Assembly (NCBI GenBank): GCA_015680685.1
Contig: MNCI01015802.1
Location: forward strand, 896,478 to 960,477
Source: Gnetum montanum
Lineage: Eukaryota > Streptophyta > Gnetopsida > Gnetales > Gnetaceae
Direction: 5' to 3'
DNA length: 64,000 nucleotides
Numbering within the stretch: the stretch's first letter is position 1; each line of letters starts with the position of its first letter. A program made the translations under genes and the position numbers. The notes beneath the pieces were generated by a model. It was not told the origin of the DNA. It did no database searches and worked only from the letters and a program-made list of their open reading frames with translations. This document shows, one piece after another, positions 33,707 to 45,930 of the stretch.

Positions 33707-35600
33707 ATGTCTTCTTCTCATAGGAGTGATTCTCCACCCAAGTTTGATAGAGTAAATTAACAAGTGCCCTAACAATACAGAGTGGTATATGCTTATCCTG
33801 ATGAGTATGTATCCAATTTCACCTTCATCCTACACTAGCATGAACTATTGCAGTGGTGAGACATGGAGGGCAACATTGTATTACTACCTAACCAATCTAT
33901 TCTTGTGATGCTCCAACAAACTCTTATGTGATTGGGTCCTCAGGGACTTCATGCTAAGAATGTTGTGCAAGATGGTGATGCCAAAGATTATCATCTGACT
34001 AATGCACAACATCTAAGGAATCAACAACTAGAGCAACACTACAAATCTACAAAGGGAAAGTGGTTCAATGATTCCCTGTACCTGGCGTACCAAAAAGATG
34101 GTGGAGAACCCTTCTCTGGGTGTTTTGCATTCGACAAAAATCCTCTCTTTAACTTTAGTGAAGGAGGTCAAAGCTAGAACCTATAATCCACGATTCATAA
34201 TCTAGGTTCTAGCAAGAATGCATCCAATGACAAAGGGGAATATAAGAAGGAGAGGCATGGTAGGGATGCAGATAAGAAACTTGATCACGATCATTATCGT
34301 GATCATCGAAGTGGGGGTGGTAGGCACCGTGATGATGCTAGTTTTCCTTCCTCTTAACCTTCCTTGTCATCTTCCTCTTCTAGCTTTGAATGCAACCACA
34401 AGGGGCACAATCATAATGGAGGTGACCAACGGGACCAAGATGATCTTAGGGATCATTGGACAAGTCAAGATGCAGGGCATGAGCATTCAAGAGAGACTTT
34501 CCACCATGAACGAAGGGGTAGCAGAGGGCATCATAGGCACCAAAATCATGGCCTCAATGAGCATTTTATTGCTACCCAAAGCATGCTAAACATTACAAAG
34601 GTAGTGAGAATTCTTGCAAGATAGATTAAGGATAGTCAAATTAAGAGGCTAGACATGAACAATATTCCTAGGTTTGAAAGGGGATATAACTCAAATCTAT
34701 AGAACCATCTTCAAGCTTTCCACAATGCATGTGCCTTGTAAAATATAGAAAATAATTAGCGAAAGCTTAAGTTGTTCCCTAGGATACTCATTAAAGAAGC
34801 ATAAATTTGGTACTGGTCCTTAGAACTAGAATCCATCAAATAGTGGAGTATAATACTTGAACTATTCAATGACAAATATTAGATGTACTTTCGAGTGTCC
34901 AATTTGAGGTGGCAGATCCAAGGATGGAAATAAGGGACACATGAACCTTAGATGCTACCATGGGCCAATACTATTCCTTATTACACCAATGTCCTAGCCA
35001 TGGTTATTCTCAACAAGAATAACTTCACCATACTGTAGATGGACTCCAATCAAAAATGAGGAAAACTCGTAGCATCTATGCCCAAAGACAATTGTTAGAA
35101 TTATGAGCCCATCAGATTCAACGATTGATTGAGTAGGTAGCAAAAGAAGAAGGAGAGTTGAGAAAATGTGAAAGTGCAGAAAGATACAACTGTGATCCTT
35201 CCATTTCCAAAAGGGAGGCTCAATTTTCTGACAATGAGGAGGAATCATCACTTGATGAGGTGATGAACCAGAAAACCTTGCCGATTCAAAAATTTACCTC
35301 AAAAGTTTCAATGAAGGTAGATCAGTTATGGGACTCTATGGATAGCATATTTCAAGTTGTCCTGAATATTTCTAAAGAGTCCAAAGAACAAGGTAGTGAT
35401 CATGGTCATAGGAGGCAAAAGGAAGCTAAATGTGCCCATCAAAGAGGTAAGGCAAGATTGTTGTAGTAGAGGAAGTTGTAGGAACCAAATCAGATGATGA
35501 TGGTGGATGTGACATCTACCAATATGAACATCCTAAGGGATGTTGCCACATTATGTTGCACTTATAGGAGTCTAGGGTATACACTTTAAATCCATGACTG
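33707..35600 (+). pseudogene. Gag of element G (broken)
   Basis: From ATG 33707 (MSSSHRSDSPPKFDRVN). Then VVYAYPDEYVSNFTFILH, which matches VVYVHPNEYVLNFTSILH in B, and an open stretch at 33932-34177. The Ser-rich/His-Arg-rich region lies around 34360-34560. The capsid segment begins LDMNNIPRFERGYNSN, and the zinc knuckle is CDIYQYEHPKGCC (35510-35550). A Q/P/Y-rich tail reaches about 36000. Many stops. Confidence 0.78.
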
Positions 35601-36027
35601 GAAAAAAACCAAACACCAAAAAGATTACCTTATCCCTAAGGCAATCCTAGGTAGTTCTAGTAGCAATAATAGTATTATCCAAGTGGAACTCTACCATAAC
35701 CATATGAGCGGTATCAACAATGGCAGCAACCATAGTCATGAACGTTACCACTGCCAAGGTAGTAATATCCTTACAAACAACCCAATCCATATGGTTATTA
35801 CATTCAGGAACCCCTATCTCCACGTGACTCTTCTAATCACATTATTACTTTTCAACATCACTACTACCCTCCCAAATATTACCGAACTCATTCTCCAAAT
35901 TCAAGGAGGGATACCACTTTCTATCCTTATCCTCTTCCTCCTTCTGTTCCTATTCCTCCATCTTCAACACAACTACCACCTACTCCATCTATGCAAGGTG
36001 AACTTCTAGCCTAACCACAACAATGCA

Positions 36028-36720
36028 ATGCTACCAAGGCCGTTAATCTACAACCAGTTCATCAACCAAGTAGTTCAGACACTAGATCACGAAAAAGACC
36101 TTTTTTTATCCAACAATCCACCTAAGCCCTCATATACACATGCGGTTGGCAACCCTACTCCTCTATCTCTCTTTGCATCTAATTCATTTGAGTCCCCTTC
36201 AAATCAAATACCACCTAGGATCCATACTGTTATGCTCACTCATGCAGTATCTAATTGGATTTGGGTAGGCAACCTTCCTAGGAAATTAGTTGTTCCTAGG
36301 AGTCATCTTATTTATTTGCAAATTGCTGAGAATGAACCATGTAAAGCTCCTCTTGATTCAGGTTCTGGTGTGAATTTGATTTCTCATGAGATGTATACTG
36401 CCTGCAACCTACTATCCCTCAAAAAGAGAAATATCCAATTAGAATTGGCAGACTTAGGACTGGTAGAAGACATTGTGAACACTATATAGGGGTGGTCTTA
36501 TCCTATTGATTTCTTAGTAATTAAGGTTGAGAACTATAAAGGGGACTTCCCAATCATCATGGGAAGGACATGGCTAAGAATTGTTGATGCAAGAATGGGC
36601 ATTAGAGATCTTTCCCTAGAGATATCTAAGGAAAATGCATTCAAAAAGATTAAGAAGAAGCGAGTTCCATGCATCATGTACAGTGATACAAGGTGCAATT
36701 ATGTGCAGAAACTCTAGTGT
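36028..36720 (+). pseudogene. Protease of element G
   Basis: An open frame to 36489 carries APLDSGSGVNLISHEMY (active-site D-S-G) and ELADLGLVEDIVNTI. After a TAG it continues with FPIIMGRTWLRIVDARMGI. It lies between the gag tail and RT as in B. Confidence 0.82.
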
Positions 36721-37029
36721 GTGAAATGAGCATCTATTTACGCATGTAGATGTTGTGCACCTGAAGAAGATATTCAAAGGTGTTTGTATGCATCAACCAT
36801 AAAACAAGATGGAACCTAGTGGCTGACTACTGATCCTAAAAGCAACACAATGTGCATGGAACCTACTAAGAGCCTAACATGCACTTATGTTGTAGGCATG
36901 GATGAACTAGAGCAAGTTCATCACCAACTTTGTAATAATGCAAATGAGGATACCAATTGGAGAGAGTTGGAAATTCCTAAAAATTTTAAGAAAGAGCCCT
37001 TTGAGTTAAAAACTCTACCTATCAGCATG

Positions 37030-38500
37030 GAATATGCATTCTAAAAAAATGGAAAGCTAGTAATAATCAATGCAAATATTGCTCTAGAACATAAATAGAT
37101 ACTATTGAATGTGGTTGAGAAATGGTCAATAGCCTTTGTTGGTTATATCTTGAACTCACAAGGATTGATCCTAGGATATGCCAACATCATATCTACACTG
37201 ACCTAGCCATGAAGCCAAAGAGGCATCTACAGGGATAATTGAACACCAAATTGAAGCATATTGTCAAAGAGGAAATTAAACAACTCCTCAAGATGGGGTT
37301 TATCTATCCCATTGCAGATAGCAGGTGGGTTAGTTCACTCATGATTGTTTTAGAGAAAGGTGGAAAGTGGTGGGTCTACATCAATTTTTGACTATTAAAC
37401 AGGGCAACATTCAAGGACCATTTTTCATTGTCATTCGTTAATCAGGTGTTAGACACCATATCTAGCCATTGCTATTACAGTTTTCTAGATGGTTATAGTG
37501 GCTATAACTAAATTTAGATCATGCCAAAGGACTAGGCTAAAACAACATTCACGAGTCCTTAGGGGGTCTTTGTATACTGCAAGATGCCCTTTGGACTATG
37601 TAATTCTCCTATCACTTTTCAACTCCTGAACTTAAGCATTTTTCAATAGAAAATCGGTAGCAGAGTGGAAGTCTTTATGGATGACTTCTCCACTTATGAT
37701 GCTACATTTGAGCAAGCCTTGGACCACCTTGAGCAAGTACTAAAAAGATATGTGGAAACAAACTTGTGGCTTAATTAGCAAAAGATTCATTTGATGGTCT
37801 AGGAGGGCACTATATTGGGGCACAAAATCTCACAAGTAGGAATTGATGTCGACTCTGAGAAGATAAGGATCATCCAAGGAATTACCCACCAACTAGAAAC
37901 TATCAAAGATGTTCTATCATTCCTTAGACACATTGACTACTATTGACAATTTATAGAGAATATTTGTAAGATCACAAAACCATTGGTTAAGCTAACAAAG
38001 AAATATGCTCCATTTATTTAGACCAAAGAATGTGAAAAAGCATTATAATAGCTAAAGGAGAAACTTGTAGAAACTCCAATTCTAAAGCCACTTGACTAGT
38101 CCAGACCATTTCATGTTATGATGAATGCGTCAAATTATGCCTTGGGGGCTATGCTTATGCAGTTGGCTAATAAGAAACATTCATATTACATCCACTATGC
38201 AAGCTGAAGCATTGTGAATGCAAAATTGAACTAAACCACCACAGAAAAAGAATTGATGGCAGTGGTGTTTTCTCTAGAAAAGTTTAGACATTATGTGCTT
38301 GGATACAAAGTGTTTGTGTACATAGCCCACAGCACCATTCACTTCCTCATGAACAAGCCAACAATGAGCCCCCGTATCATACGATGGCTATAGATCTTAC
38401 ATGAATTCGATCTTACGATGGTAGATTGAAAGGGAACTGAGAATGTGGTCATTGATCACTTGTCTCAGTTGCGATGGGACAACAAAGAGGAGGAAAGCCC
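37030..38500 (+). pseudogene. Reverse transcriptase and RNase H of element G
   Basis: RT motifs remain at the DNA level: MGFIYPIADSRWVSSLMIV, FLDGYSGYN, VEVFMDDFSTYDATFEQAL near 37667 and FLRHIDYY. RNase H follows (MMNASNYALGAMLMQL, NYTTTEKELMAVVF with a stop at ELN*, then HSTIHFLMNKPTMSPRIIR). Many more stops than in B, mainly TAG and TGA. Inactive. Confidence 0.8.
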
Positions 38501-38639
38501 ACTATCTGATATGTTTTTTTATAAACTCCTCTATGTGAAGGCTATAACTAAACAATTTCCCACTAAGCCTAAATGACATGATGGAATTCTTACCTATCTT
38601 CTTACTTAAGAGATGCCACAAGGGTTGGACTATTGAAAG

Positions 38640-39830
38640 AAACAATAATTTCTTCACTAGGTAAAATGCTTCATGGAGATTAATGGACACCTCTATAAGA
38701 TGTGTGTTGATGGCCTAGTTCGTTGGTGTGTCCCTGACGATGATCAATTACGTGTTCTCCAGGATGCTCATGAGGGTCCTTGTGGAGGCCATTGTGTTGG
38801 GAGATACACAACCATTAAAATCTTGATGGCAGGGTCCTATTGGCCAACAATCTTCAAGGATGCTCATCCATTTGTCCGTTCTTGTCAATGCTGCCAATGA
38901 GATGGTGGAATGGCTACTCAGATGAAGGGACCTCAACAATGGATCGAAGCATTGAAGCCCTTTGACATCTGGGGCATTGATTTCATGGGTCCCATCACGC
39001 CTATGTCAAATGGAAAGGCATACATCATAGTTGATGTTGACTATTGTACAAAATGGGTAAAAGCAGTGGTCATCACCAACTATACATCTTCTACTGCTGC
39101 TCAGTTTGTACAAAAAAATGTTGTAAATAGGTTTGGTATGCCACATGCATTAATTTTTTACAATGGAACCCACTTTACAGGCACTAACTTTTGGAAGCTC
39201 ATGCAACCCTTGGGGGTTGAACATAAATTAATAACACCCTACCACCCTCAAGCCAATGGTCAAGATGAGGTTAAAAATAGAAAAATCACAAATATCCTAA
39301 TGAGAACTATTAGCAAATATAGGAGAGACTAGAGCACAAAACTCAATGATTCCCTTTGGGCCTATTTCTTAACATGGAAACTTCCTATAGGCTATTCTCC
39401 CTATGAGTTGGTGTATGGAAAATTACAAACACTTCCTATTTAATTTGAGCTCTATACACTTTAAACAACCTATGACATTGACCTTGACTTATGTCTAGCA
39501 CCAAAAGAAAGATTAATGAATCTCAACTTGCTAGATAAAAACTAATTGGTGGCCCTATCATCTAACGAGTTACACAAGGCATTCAAAAAAAATCACCATA
39601 ACCTTAGAATTAGGAAAGTCAAATTTCAACTAGGAGATAAGGTCTTCTATTGGAACCCCATACACATACCTCAATGAACTAAGTTCTAGACATTGTGGAA
39701 AGGACCTTATATCATTTATGAAACTTTCCCTTTTGGGACCATGTTGATCTACAAACCTGAGAGCCTAGACAAGAAGCGGCTGGTCAACATACAACAAGTC
39801 AAACCTTTTCATAAGCCTAAGTAAGCTAGT
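38640..39830 (+). pseudogene. Integrase of element G
   Basis: The zinc domain is complete: DAHEGPCGGHCVGRYTTIKI and RSCQCCQ (38673-38900). The core has WGIDFMGPITPMSNGKAY (D), ALIFYNGTHFTG (D of SDNGT replaced by Y) and NGQDEVKNRKI (E). Loss of the second acidic residue makes it inactive. The C-terminal part ends at about 39830 with QQVKPFHK-like sequence. Confidence 0.87.
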
Positions 39831-39839
39831 GTAACAAAT

Positions 39840-41770
39840 GCCTCATTAGATGGACAACCATGCTCAATCTCTTGGATCTCCTCCTTTCAATTTAGTCATG
39901 AGGGACATGGCCATCCATTCTAACTATATAAGCAGCTCCTTATTTTAACAAATTTTTTTTTACACCTTTTGTTTTATATATTATTAATTTTTCAAATTTT
40001 TTGTTTTACAACATCATTAATACATTTTATTTTTCTTAAATATTTTACAATTTAGATGTGATTTTCTTATTTTGTTTTAAGAATAATTGCCTTATTGCCA
40101 ATTGGGTACAGTGTGGTTTGATTGATCTGAGCATGTGCTATCTAGTTATTTGATTGTTGGTGTTTGGATTCTAGCTTTGAATTTTGTTACTGATAACTAG
40201 GACACAGTTTCTTTTTCATCAAATAGGAAATGAGTCCACAACATCCACCCATCCATAAACTCTATGATTTTCTTTTCTCTGGAAGTATGAGATCCTTTTT
40301 TCATTAATAAAACTTTAACAAAATTGTGACCTTGGTAGTTTTTGGATTTGGAAAGGATTCAAAGGTTTGAATAGGGTGTGACTTCAAGGGGACTTAATAC
40401 TCTTTGTGCCTTTCTACTTACATGGGTGCATGTGTGTTTTCATGGATTTATTACTGTTCTATGTTGACCAATAATAGGAAGTTGAATAAGTCTTTGCATG
40501 GTGTGGTTCCCATTCAAAAAAAATGATGGGAATTTAAATCACACCCATTAGACAAATAAATAGGCTATAAGCATTGGCTATGGGATTAGAAAGATATGTT
40601 ACCCATGCCTGAAGTTCCCCTCTAACTAAGGCCCTTTCTCACTTCCTACTTCTCTTTTCTTCTTCAATAAGGAGTGGTGGTTATTCTGTGTGAGCACTCT
40701 TGTGTCTTAGGGGGATGGACTACTCTTAGAATGGCAATGTGAAGTCATTGAACATGGTTGGTTTTGGTCTAAACTAAAGATGGATTTTATTAGGTCATTT
40801 AACCACAAAATTCACAAGGGAAGTCATGTGACCTTAATCGGGAACTCCATTCCACTATCTCTCTCATCCATCTATGCTTTCCATGTCTTGCCTCACTACT
40901 GGTTTCATGTTCTTGTTTAATGTCTTGATTTGATGTGTCAAAATTTTTAAGTAGTTTCTTTTAGGTTTTTGTACTTAACTTTTCATAACCATTGATCATC
41001 CATGGGGCCCATGAACTCCTTAGTTTGAAGTTATGTAAGGACAATAAAGGGCATGTGCCTACTTTGGGGAGGATTCACCTGCACACCTTTTGGTTGGGTT
41101 AGTTAAGTTCTTTATCCTTAGACATTTTTATAATCAAATCCTTTTGCATGCCCCATTAATGACATCTAATTGTGTGCATCTTCACAACATTTTTCAATGA
41201 AATCCTCTTTTTATTGTTGTGAATTCTTAAATACTCTTCAAGCATTTCATCATGTTGGACCTTTTAGAATTTAATAATGGACCGCTTATCCATTTCACCC
41301 TATTCTTCAGTTTTCTTACTAACACTATTAAAGGAATCAATCCATCATAATCACAACCTAGCCAAGTGTAACTACTGATGAGACAAGATACTTAAAAGCT
41401 ATATGTTACACATTGCACACTAATTCATGATTTTGTTGTGATTGCAATGGGATGTTGGACTAGAAGCAAGACTATCCTTACCAAGGAAGATGAAGCAGCA
41501 TCATGCAACTAGGACCATTCATGATCGTTGGATCTTCTCCCTTGCTCTTTAGCTACTAAAGGAGTTAGATGTTAGTTTTGTCCAAGATGTTCAATTCTAT
41601 TATCATAAACATCCAATTTTGTAAAAGATTGGAAATTTGTATACTTGGGCACTTAGAGTCTGTCTATTCTGTTTGAGTTAGTTTGCATGTTCATCAATAA
41701 TCCCATAGCTTCCCAATATTTTGTAAGAAACTTTCTCCTCCTTTTTTTTCACTTGAGGATGAGTTTTCAT
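39840..41770 (+). other. Non-coding 3' spacer of element G
   Basis: About 1.9 kb, colinear with the A and B spacers (gtgtggttcc block near 40500, tactttggggaggattc at 41060). No ORF of note. Confidence 0.6.
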
Positions 41771-41785
41771 TCAGTCATGGGGGTA
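41771..41785 (+). promoter_or_regulatory. Polypurine tract of element G
   Basis: tcagtcatgggggta directly before TGATAAAT. Confidence 0.8.
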
Positions 41786-42670
41786 TGATAAATCATATTT
41801 TGCTTGGCTATGATATTGGGTCCCAAGATGCGATGTTGGATATCTAATATCATGAGGTCTGTGCTAGCCTATAAATATAGCACTTGGGCACATGGTTTCC
41901 AAATAGTTTTTTTCATAGCATACCAGAGCTCTTGTAGTTTCATTTTTCTAGAGATAGAATATTTTCCAAAGTGCCCACAATAGGAATCATTGAGTGTATG
42001 GATCTTTATTCGTGCACTTTTGTATCTAAGCATGATAGTGTGTGCGGTATTAAAGATAGGCTTTTTAATCAAACCTTGTAGCACCTTAGCTACCTTAAAT
42101 ATTTTATTCATGTAATTAATGTTTTATGCAATTTCATTTAATATTGCTAAGTAATTAAGCAAAAGTAAGCTAGTTCGATTAAATAGAAATTAATTAAGCA
42201 CATAAGTACAACTATTTCAAGCATGTGTATGACGCTTGATAATCCCAGCAACGCTTAACATTTGGTAACCCAGCAACATTATACATGTTCAATATGTGCA
42301 TGGATAGTAGGACCACATACTTATGTTAGGATAGTGAGTTATTAATTAGCAATTAGATTAGTTAAATTGGTTCATAAATTAAGTTTCAACTTGTTCTTAA
42401 TTGTAGATAAACAAAATATAAAATAATAAAAATCATGTGCCTCAATTACACTTAACCATACAATTAAGCCCCACAAGTGTAGTTGAGAAGACAATGATTG
42501 TCACAATTAGATTTCATGTCCTAGAACCAGTGTACTTAGAAACTTAAGATCTACAAAATTCGATTGGATCACACATGAACACTTGTGATTTGTATNCAAA
42601 ATTCGATTGGATCACACATGAACACTTGTGATTTGTATGGTTGGGCATAGGGGTACCTCACCACTCATCA
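41786..42670 (+). repeat. 3' LTR of element G
   Basis: TGATAAATCATATTTTGC to CACTCATCA. TATA box tataaatata at about 41870. The length is inflated by a join artefact at 42596, where a single N separates two identical 42-bp stretches. Confidence 0.88.
42554..42638. other. Assembly join: N flanked by identical 42-bp copies
   Basis: caaaattcgattggatcaca and the following 22 bases occur at 42554-42595 and again at 42597-42638, with N at 42596. Overlapping contig ends were joined without merging. Confidence 0.93.
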
Positions 42671-43700
42671 CAAGGCATAGAACAACACTTAAACTACTAA
42701 TTATAGACTACTTTTGGCCTACGCTATTTAGAGATGGCCACATGGTCGCACAATCTTGTGAATGCTGCCAAAGAGATGGAGGAGTTACAACCAAATATGA
42801 AGGGCCACAACATTGGATATAGCCATTGGAATCTTTTGATGTATGTGGAATTGATTTTATGGTGTCCATTCAATTGATGTTAAATGGGAAAGTGTATATC
42901 ATTGTGACTATGGATTATTACACAAAGTGGGTAGAGGTAGCAGCAATGAAAGGTTGTATAGCCAAGACAACTACTAAGTTTTCTCAACAACATGTGGTGA
43001 ACAAATTTGGAGTACCCAGAATGCTTATATCAGATAATGGAACCTACTTCACTAGTTAAAAAACTCATGCAACAACTTAGGCTTAATCATAAACTAGCAA
43101 CACCATATCATCCCCAAGAAAATGGTCAAGCTGAAGTCACTAATTATGAAATTACTAGAATACTCACAAGGATAGTTAGTAGGTTTAGACAAGACTAGAG
43201 TATGAAATTAAATGATGTTCTCTAGGCCTATAGGACATCCTAGAAATTACCTATAGGGTACAGCCCATATGAGTTAGTCTATGGCAAGTTGTTGACACTT
43301 CCAATCTAGGCAGAGCTTCACACTTTAGCTACTACTAGTGAACTTGAACTGAACTTGAGTTTATCCCAAAAGAAATGTCTAATGAACCTGAATATTCTAG
43401 ATGAGAATCAACTAGTAGCATTCATGAACAATGAATTCCATAAGCATTACTCCAAACTTATGCACGACTCATGGATAAGGAATGTAACCATACAACTGGG
43501 TAACAAGGTCCTTTATTATAATCCTAGTCAGTTACCCCAAAAAGCTAAATTTTAGACACTTTGGGGGGGGGGACCATACATTGTGCATACCACTCATCTA
43601 TCTAGTGTCTTACATATTCACCACCCATTTAGTCCACATAAGCTTATCCTTGTCAATATCCAACAAGTCAAACCATACTATGAATACTCCAAAGAATCTA
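42671..43700 (+). pseudogene. Integrase of element F
   Basis: The frame begins TTLKLLIIDYFWPTLFRD and QSCECCQRDGGV (last two Cys of the zinc site kept), then GIDFMVSIQLMLNGKVYII (D), MLISDNGTYFTS (D) and NGQAEVTNYEI (E). Stops: TAG after HWI, TAG where DWS lies (43196), TAG at 43225. A run of ten G at 43562-43571 shifts the frame in the C-terminal part. Confidence 0.85.
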
Positions 43701-44965
43701 TCCAACCTACCCACCACTCTTCTACTTGTTCTATCTTCTATTTAATTGATTTTAATAATAGTCATGAGGGAGTCATTTTAAAATCATATGTACCTTACTA
43801 AAGTTTTTCATTTTCTTTCATTTTTCACTTTCTTTAATCTTTTTCCATTCTTTCATACTTTTCATTTTTTAAATTTATGACATTCTTTGATATCTTCTAA
43901 TTCTTAAACATTTTCCATTCTTTTAATATTTTTCATCCTTTATACTTTTTCACAATTCTTACTATCTTTTTCATCTCTTTCATACTTTGTTTTCAAACCC
44001 TTTGTAAATAATTTTGATTACTAATAAGACACATTACAAATAAAGGTAAGATGTAGTCTAATAAAGTGAAGATTTCTCTATGTTATCAAGTCATATAGGA
44101 CTAATTATTTGAACAGTGAGCCCACATCATCCATCCATCCATATCATTAATAAGAGGTTCTTGCCATGGAAATAATGACATTCTTTTCCATCATACAACT
44201 AAGAATTAACTTGTGATCTTTATGCCTAGACAGAAAAGTGAAGAACCAAGTGGGAATGAAAAGTGTATGACATCAAGGGGATTTGTGAGTTTTTTTGGAT
44301 TAGTATTATAAGTGCTATCATGTTGCTAAGGTTGTATTATATCGTTGTAGATCTAATGAAAAATTGGAGTAAGAGTAAAATAAGTGTTGCCTTGAAAGGT
44401 TGACACAAATACAAAATAAAAATCACACAAAATAAATTTCTAAGGATCCCACTAGAAAGACATGTTATCCACACTTGAAGATAGGTGACTTCTCATAAAT
44501 ATAAAAATAAAAAAAGGTTCTATGAATAAAACTCCTCTCTTAGACTATACGCCAAGTGACGGTACTCCTTGCAACATTGATAGTCTTATGATTGCATTTC
44601 TAAGAGATGAAATGATGTGATGTCACTAGAATGTGGTTTGGACTTGGTTTGAATCTTGAACAGAAAGGTCAGTGATTCCTTTAACCACTAATAAAACATA
44701 AGAATTAATTATGCCTATGGTAAGACACCTCATGTCCATATTTCTGCAATCCCTTCTAAGTCCATCTCATCTCACTATTTGAATAATCATAACTTGTGTT
44801 TTTGTGTAACATAGAGTTATTTTCTCAAATTTGGTGGTACTAACATGTGTGCTTTACTAAATAGCTATGTGTTACATTCAACTCCTTAAGTGTCTAAGGA
44901 CACTTTTAGGTGTGGTCATACAAGGGCATTAAGGGTTGGAGCCTACTTTGGGGAGGATCCACTTG
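42671..44965 (+). mobile_element. Element F: 3' part of the host element of G (likely the rest of H)
   Basis: Starts inside the integrase zinc domain and continues through the core, the C-terminal part and about 1.3 kb of the 3' spacer up to the tactttggggaggatcc block at 44944. The final 700 bp of spacer and the 3' LTR are not recognisable. Confidence 0.75.
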
Positions 44966-45930
44966 TATAACTATTGTATCTTATACCTGCCAAGCGATTT
45001 TACATCATCTTGGACCTTCCAAACATCAATAAATAGTTCCCATATCNCATCATCTTGGACCTTCCAAACATCAATAAATAGTTCCCATATCATTTATACT
45101 ATTTGTTCTAAAAACATGAATTCATTATACTTCTTACTCATCTAATGAACTTTCGTAGCCTAAGATTCCTTCTCTGTGAACTTCTAATGACAAATTTTTG
45201 ACAAAAATATGCATATTTCCATTATCCAACCCCTTTGAGAAACCCTAAAACCTTTGAAACATTCAAAAGAATCATAATTTCCCATAAACCATTGATGAAA
45301 AATAAAATTTTTAGGGTTTTGATATCGAGTCTCAACCAATATCAAATCCCCAATGTTGGGTGCCATAAAACCTATATATATACAGGGACTTAGAATATTT
45401 TTTTCATCATTTTTCATTTGTGCCAAGAGAGATTTTTCAAATTTTCTTTTTCAATCTCAACTTTGACCTCCTACCTTTCCCAAGCCATAACTCAACTATT
45501 ATCACTCCAATTTTTGTACTTTTCAAACCTATTTGATCACAGAGTGCTCAACTTAGCTGTGAGGGGTGCTAATGAGGAAATCTAAGTTAATTTTTTGAAA
45601 AATTCTAATACCTGGAAGGGATTTTAAGGATAAGTATGAAGTGAAAGTTGAAAATTTTTAAAGAACAATTAGTTGTATTAATGCCAAAACACCCAAATAA
45701 AACTTCTAAGGACTAATAACCATCATTATGAGTCATAAATAGGGACAAAATGAACAATTTCTAAGGGTTACAATGGAATTAACACTTATGGGGTTACTTT
45801 TTGAAAAACAATTTACTAACTCTGCAATCATGAACTAATAACTTAATGAAACTAAGGGTATGAGTAAGGTATGAAATTGTTAAGAATAAATGAGAATACC
45901 TTAGTAATTTTTAATCCTTACTAATTGTAG
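44966..45930. other. Unassigned stretch before element D coding region
   Basis: Contains a TATA-like ctatatatatacagg (45371-45385) and ends in a splice-acceptor-like ctaattgtag directly before the first ATG of the D cargo (45931). It may be the 5' leader of element D, or an older flank. No LTR matching the D 3' LTR is visible. Confidence 0.35.
45003..45091. other. Assembly join: N flanked by identical 44-bp copies
   Basis: catcatcttggaccttccaa and the next 24 bases occur at 45003-45046 and 45048-45091, with N at 45047. Same artefact type as at 42596. The open frame across it is artificial. Confidence 0.93.

Larger units (their letters stand above)
32806..42670 (+). mobile_element. Element G: gypsy element inserted in H/F
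   Basis: Order: 5'-truncated 5' LTR, primer site, gag, protease, RT, RNase H, integrase, spacer of nearly 2 kb, polypurine tract, 3' LTR. About 9.9 kb. It separates RNase H of H from integrase of F. The 5' LTR has lost its first 100 bp or so, so no target duplication can be tested. All reading frames are broken. Confidence 0.88.

Noticed and set aside
34218-34624. Overlapping ORFs of 123 and 86 codons
   Set aside because: They are alternative frames through the Ser/His/Arg-rich part of G gag; the order of gag motifs on both sides explains the sequence.
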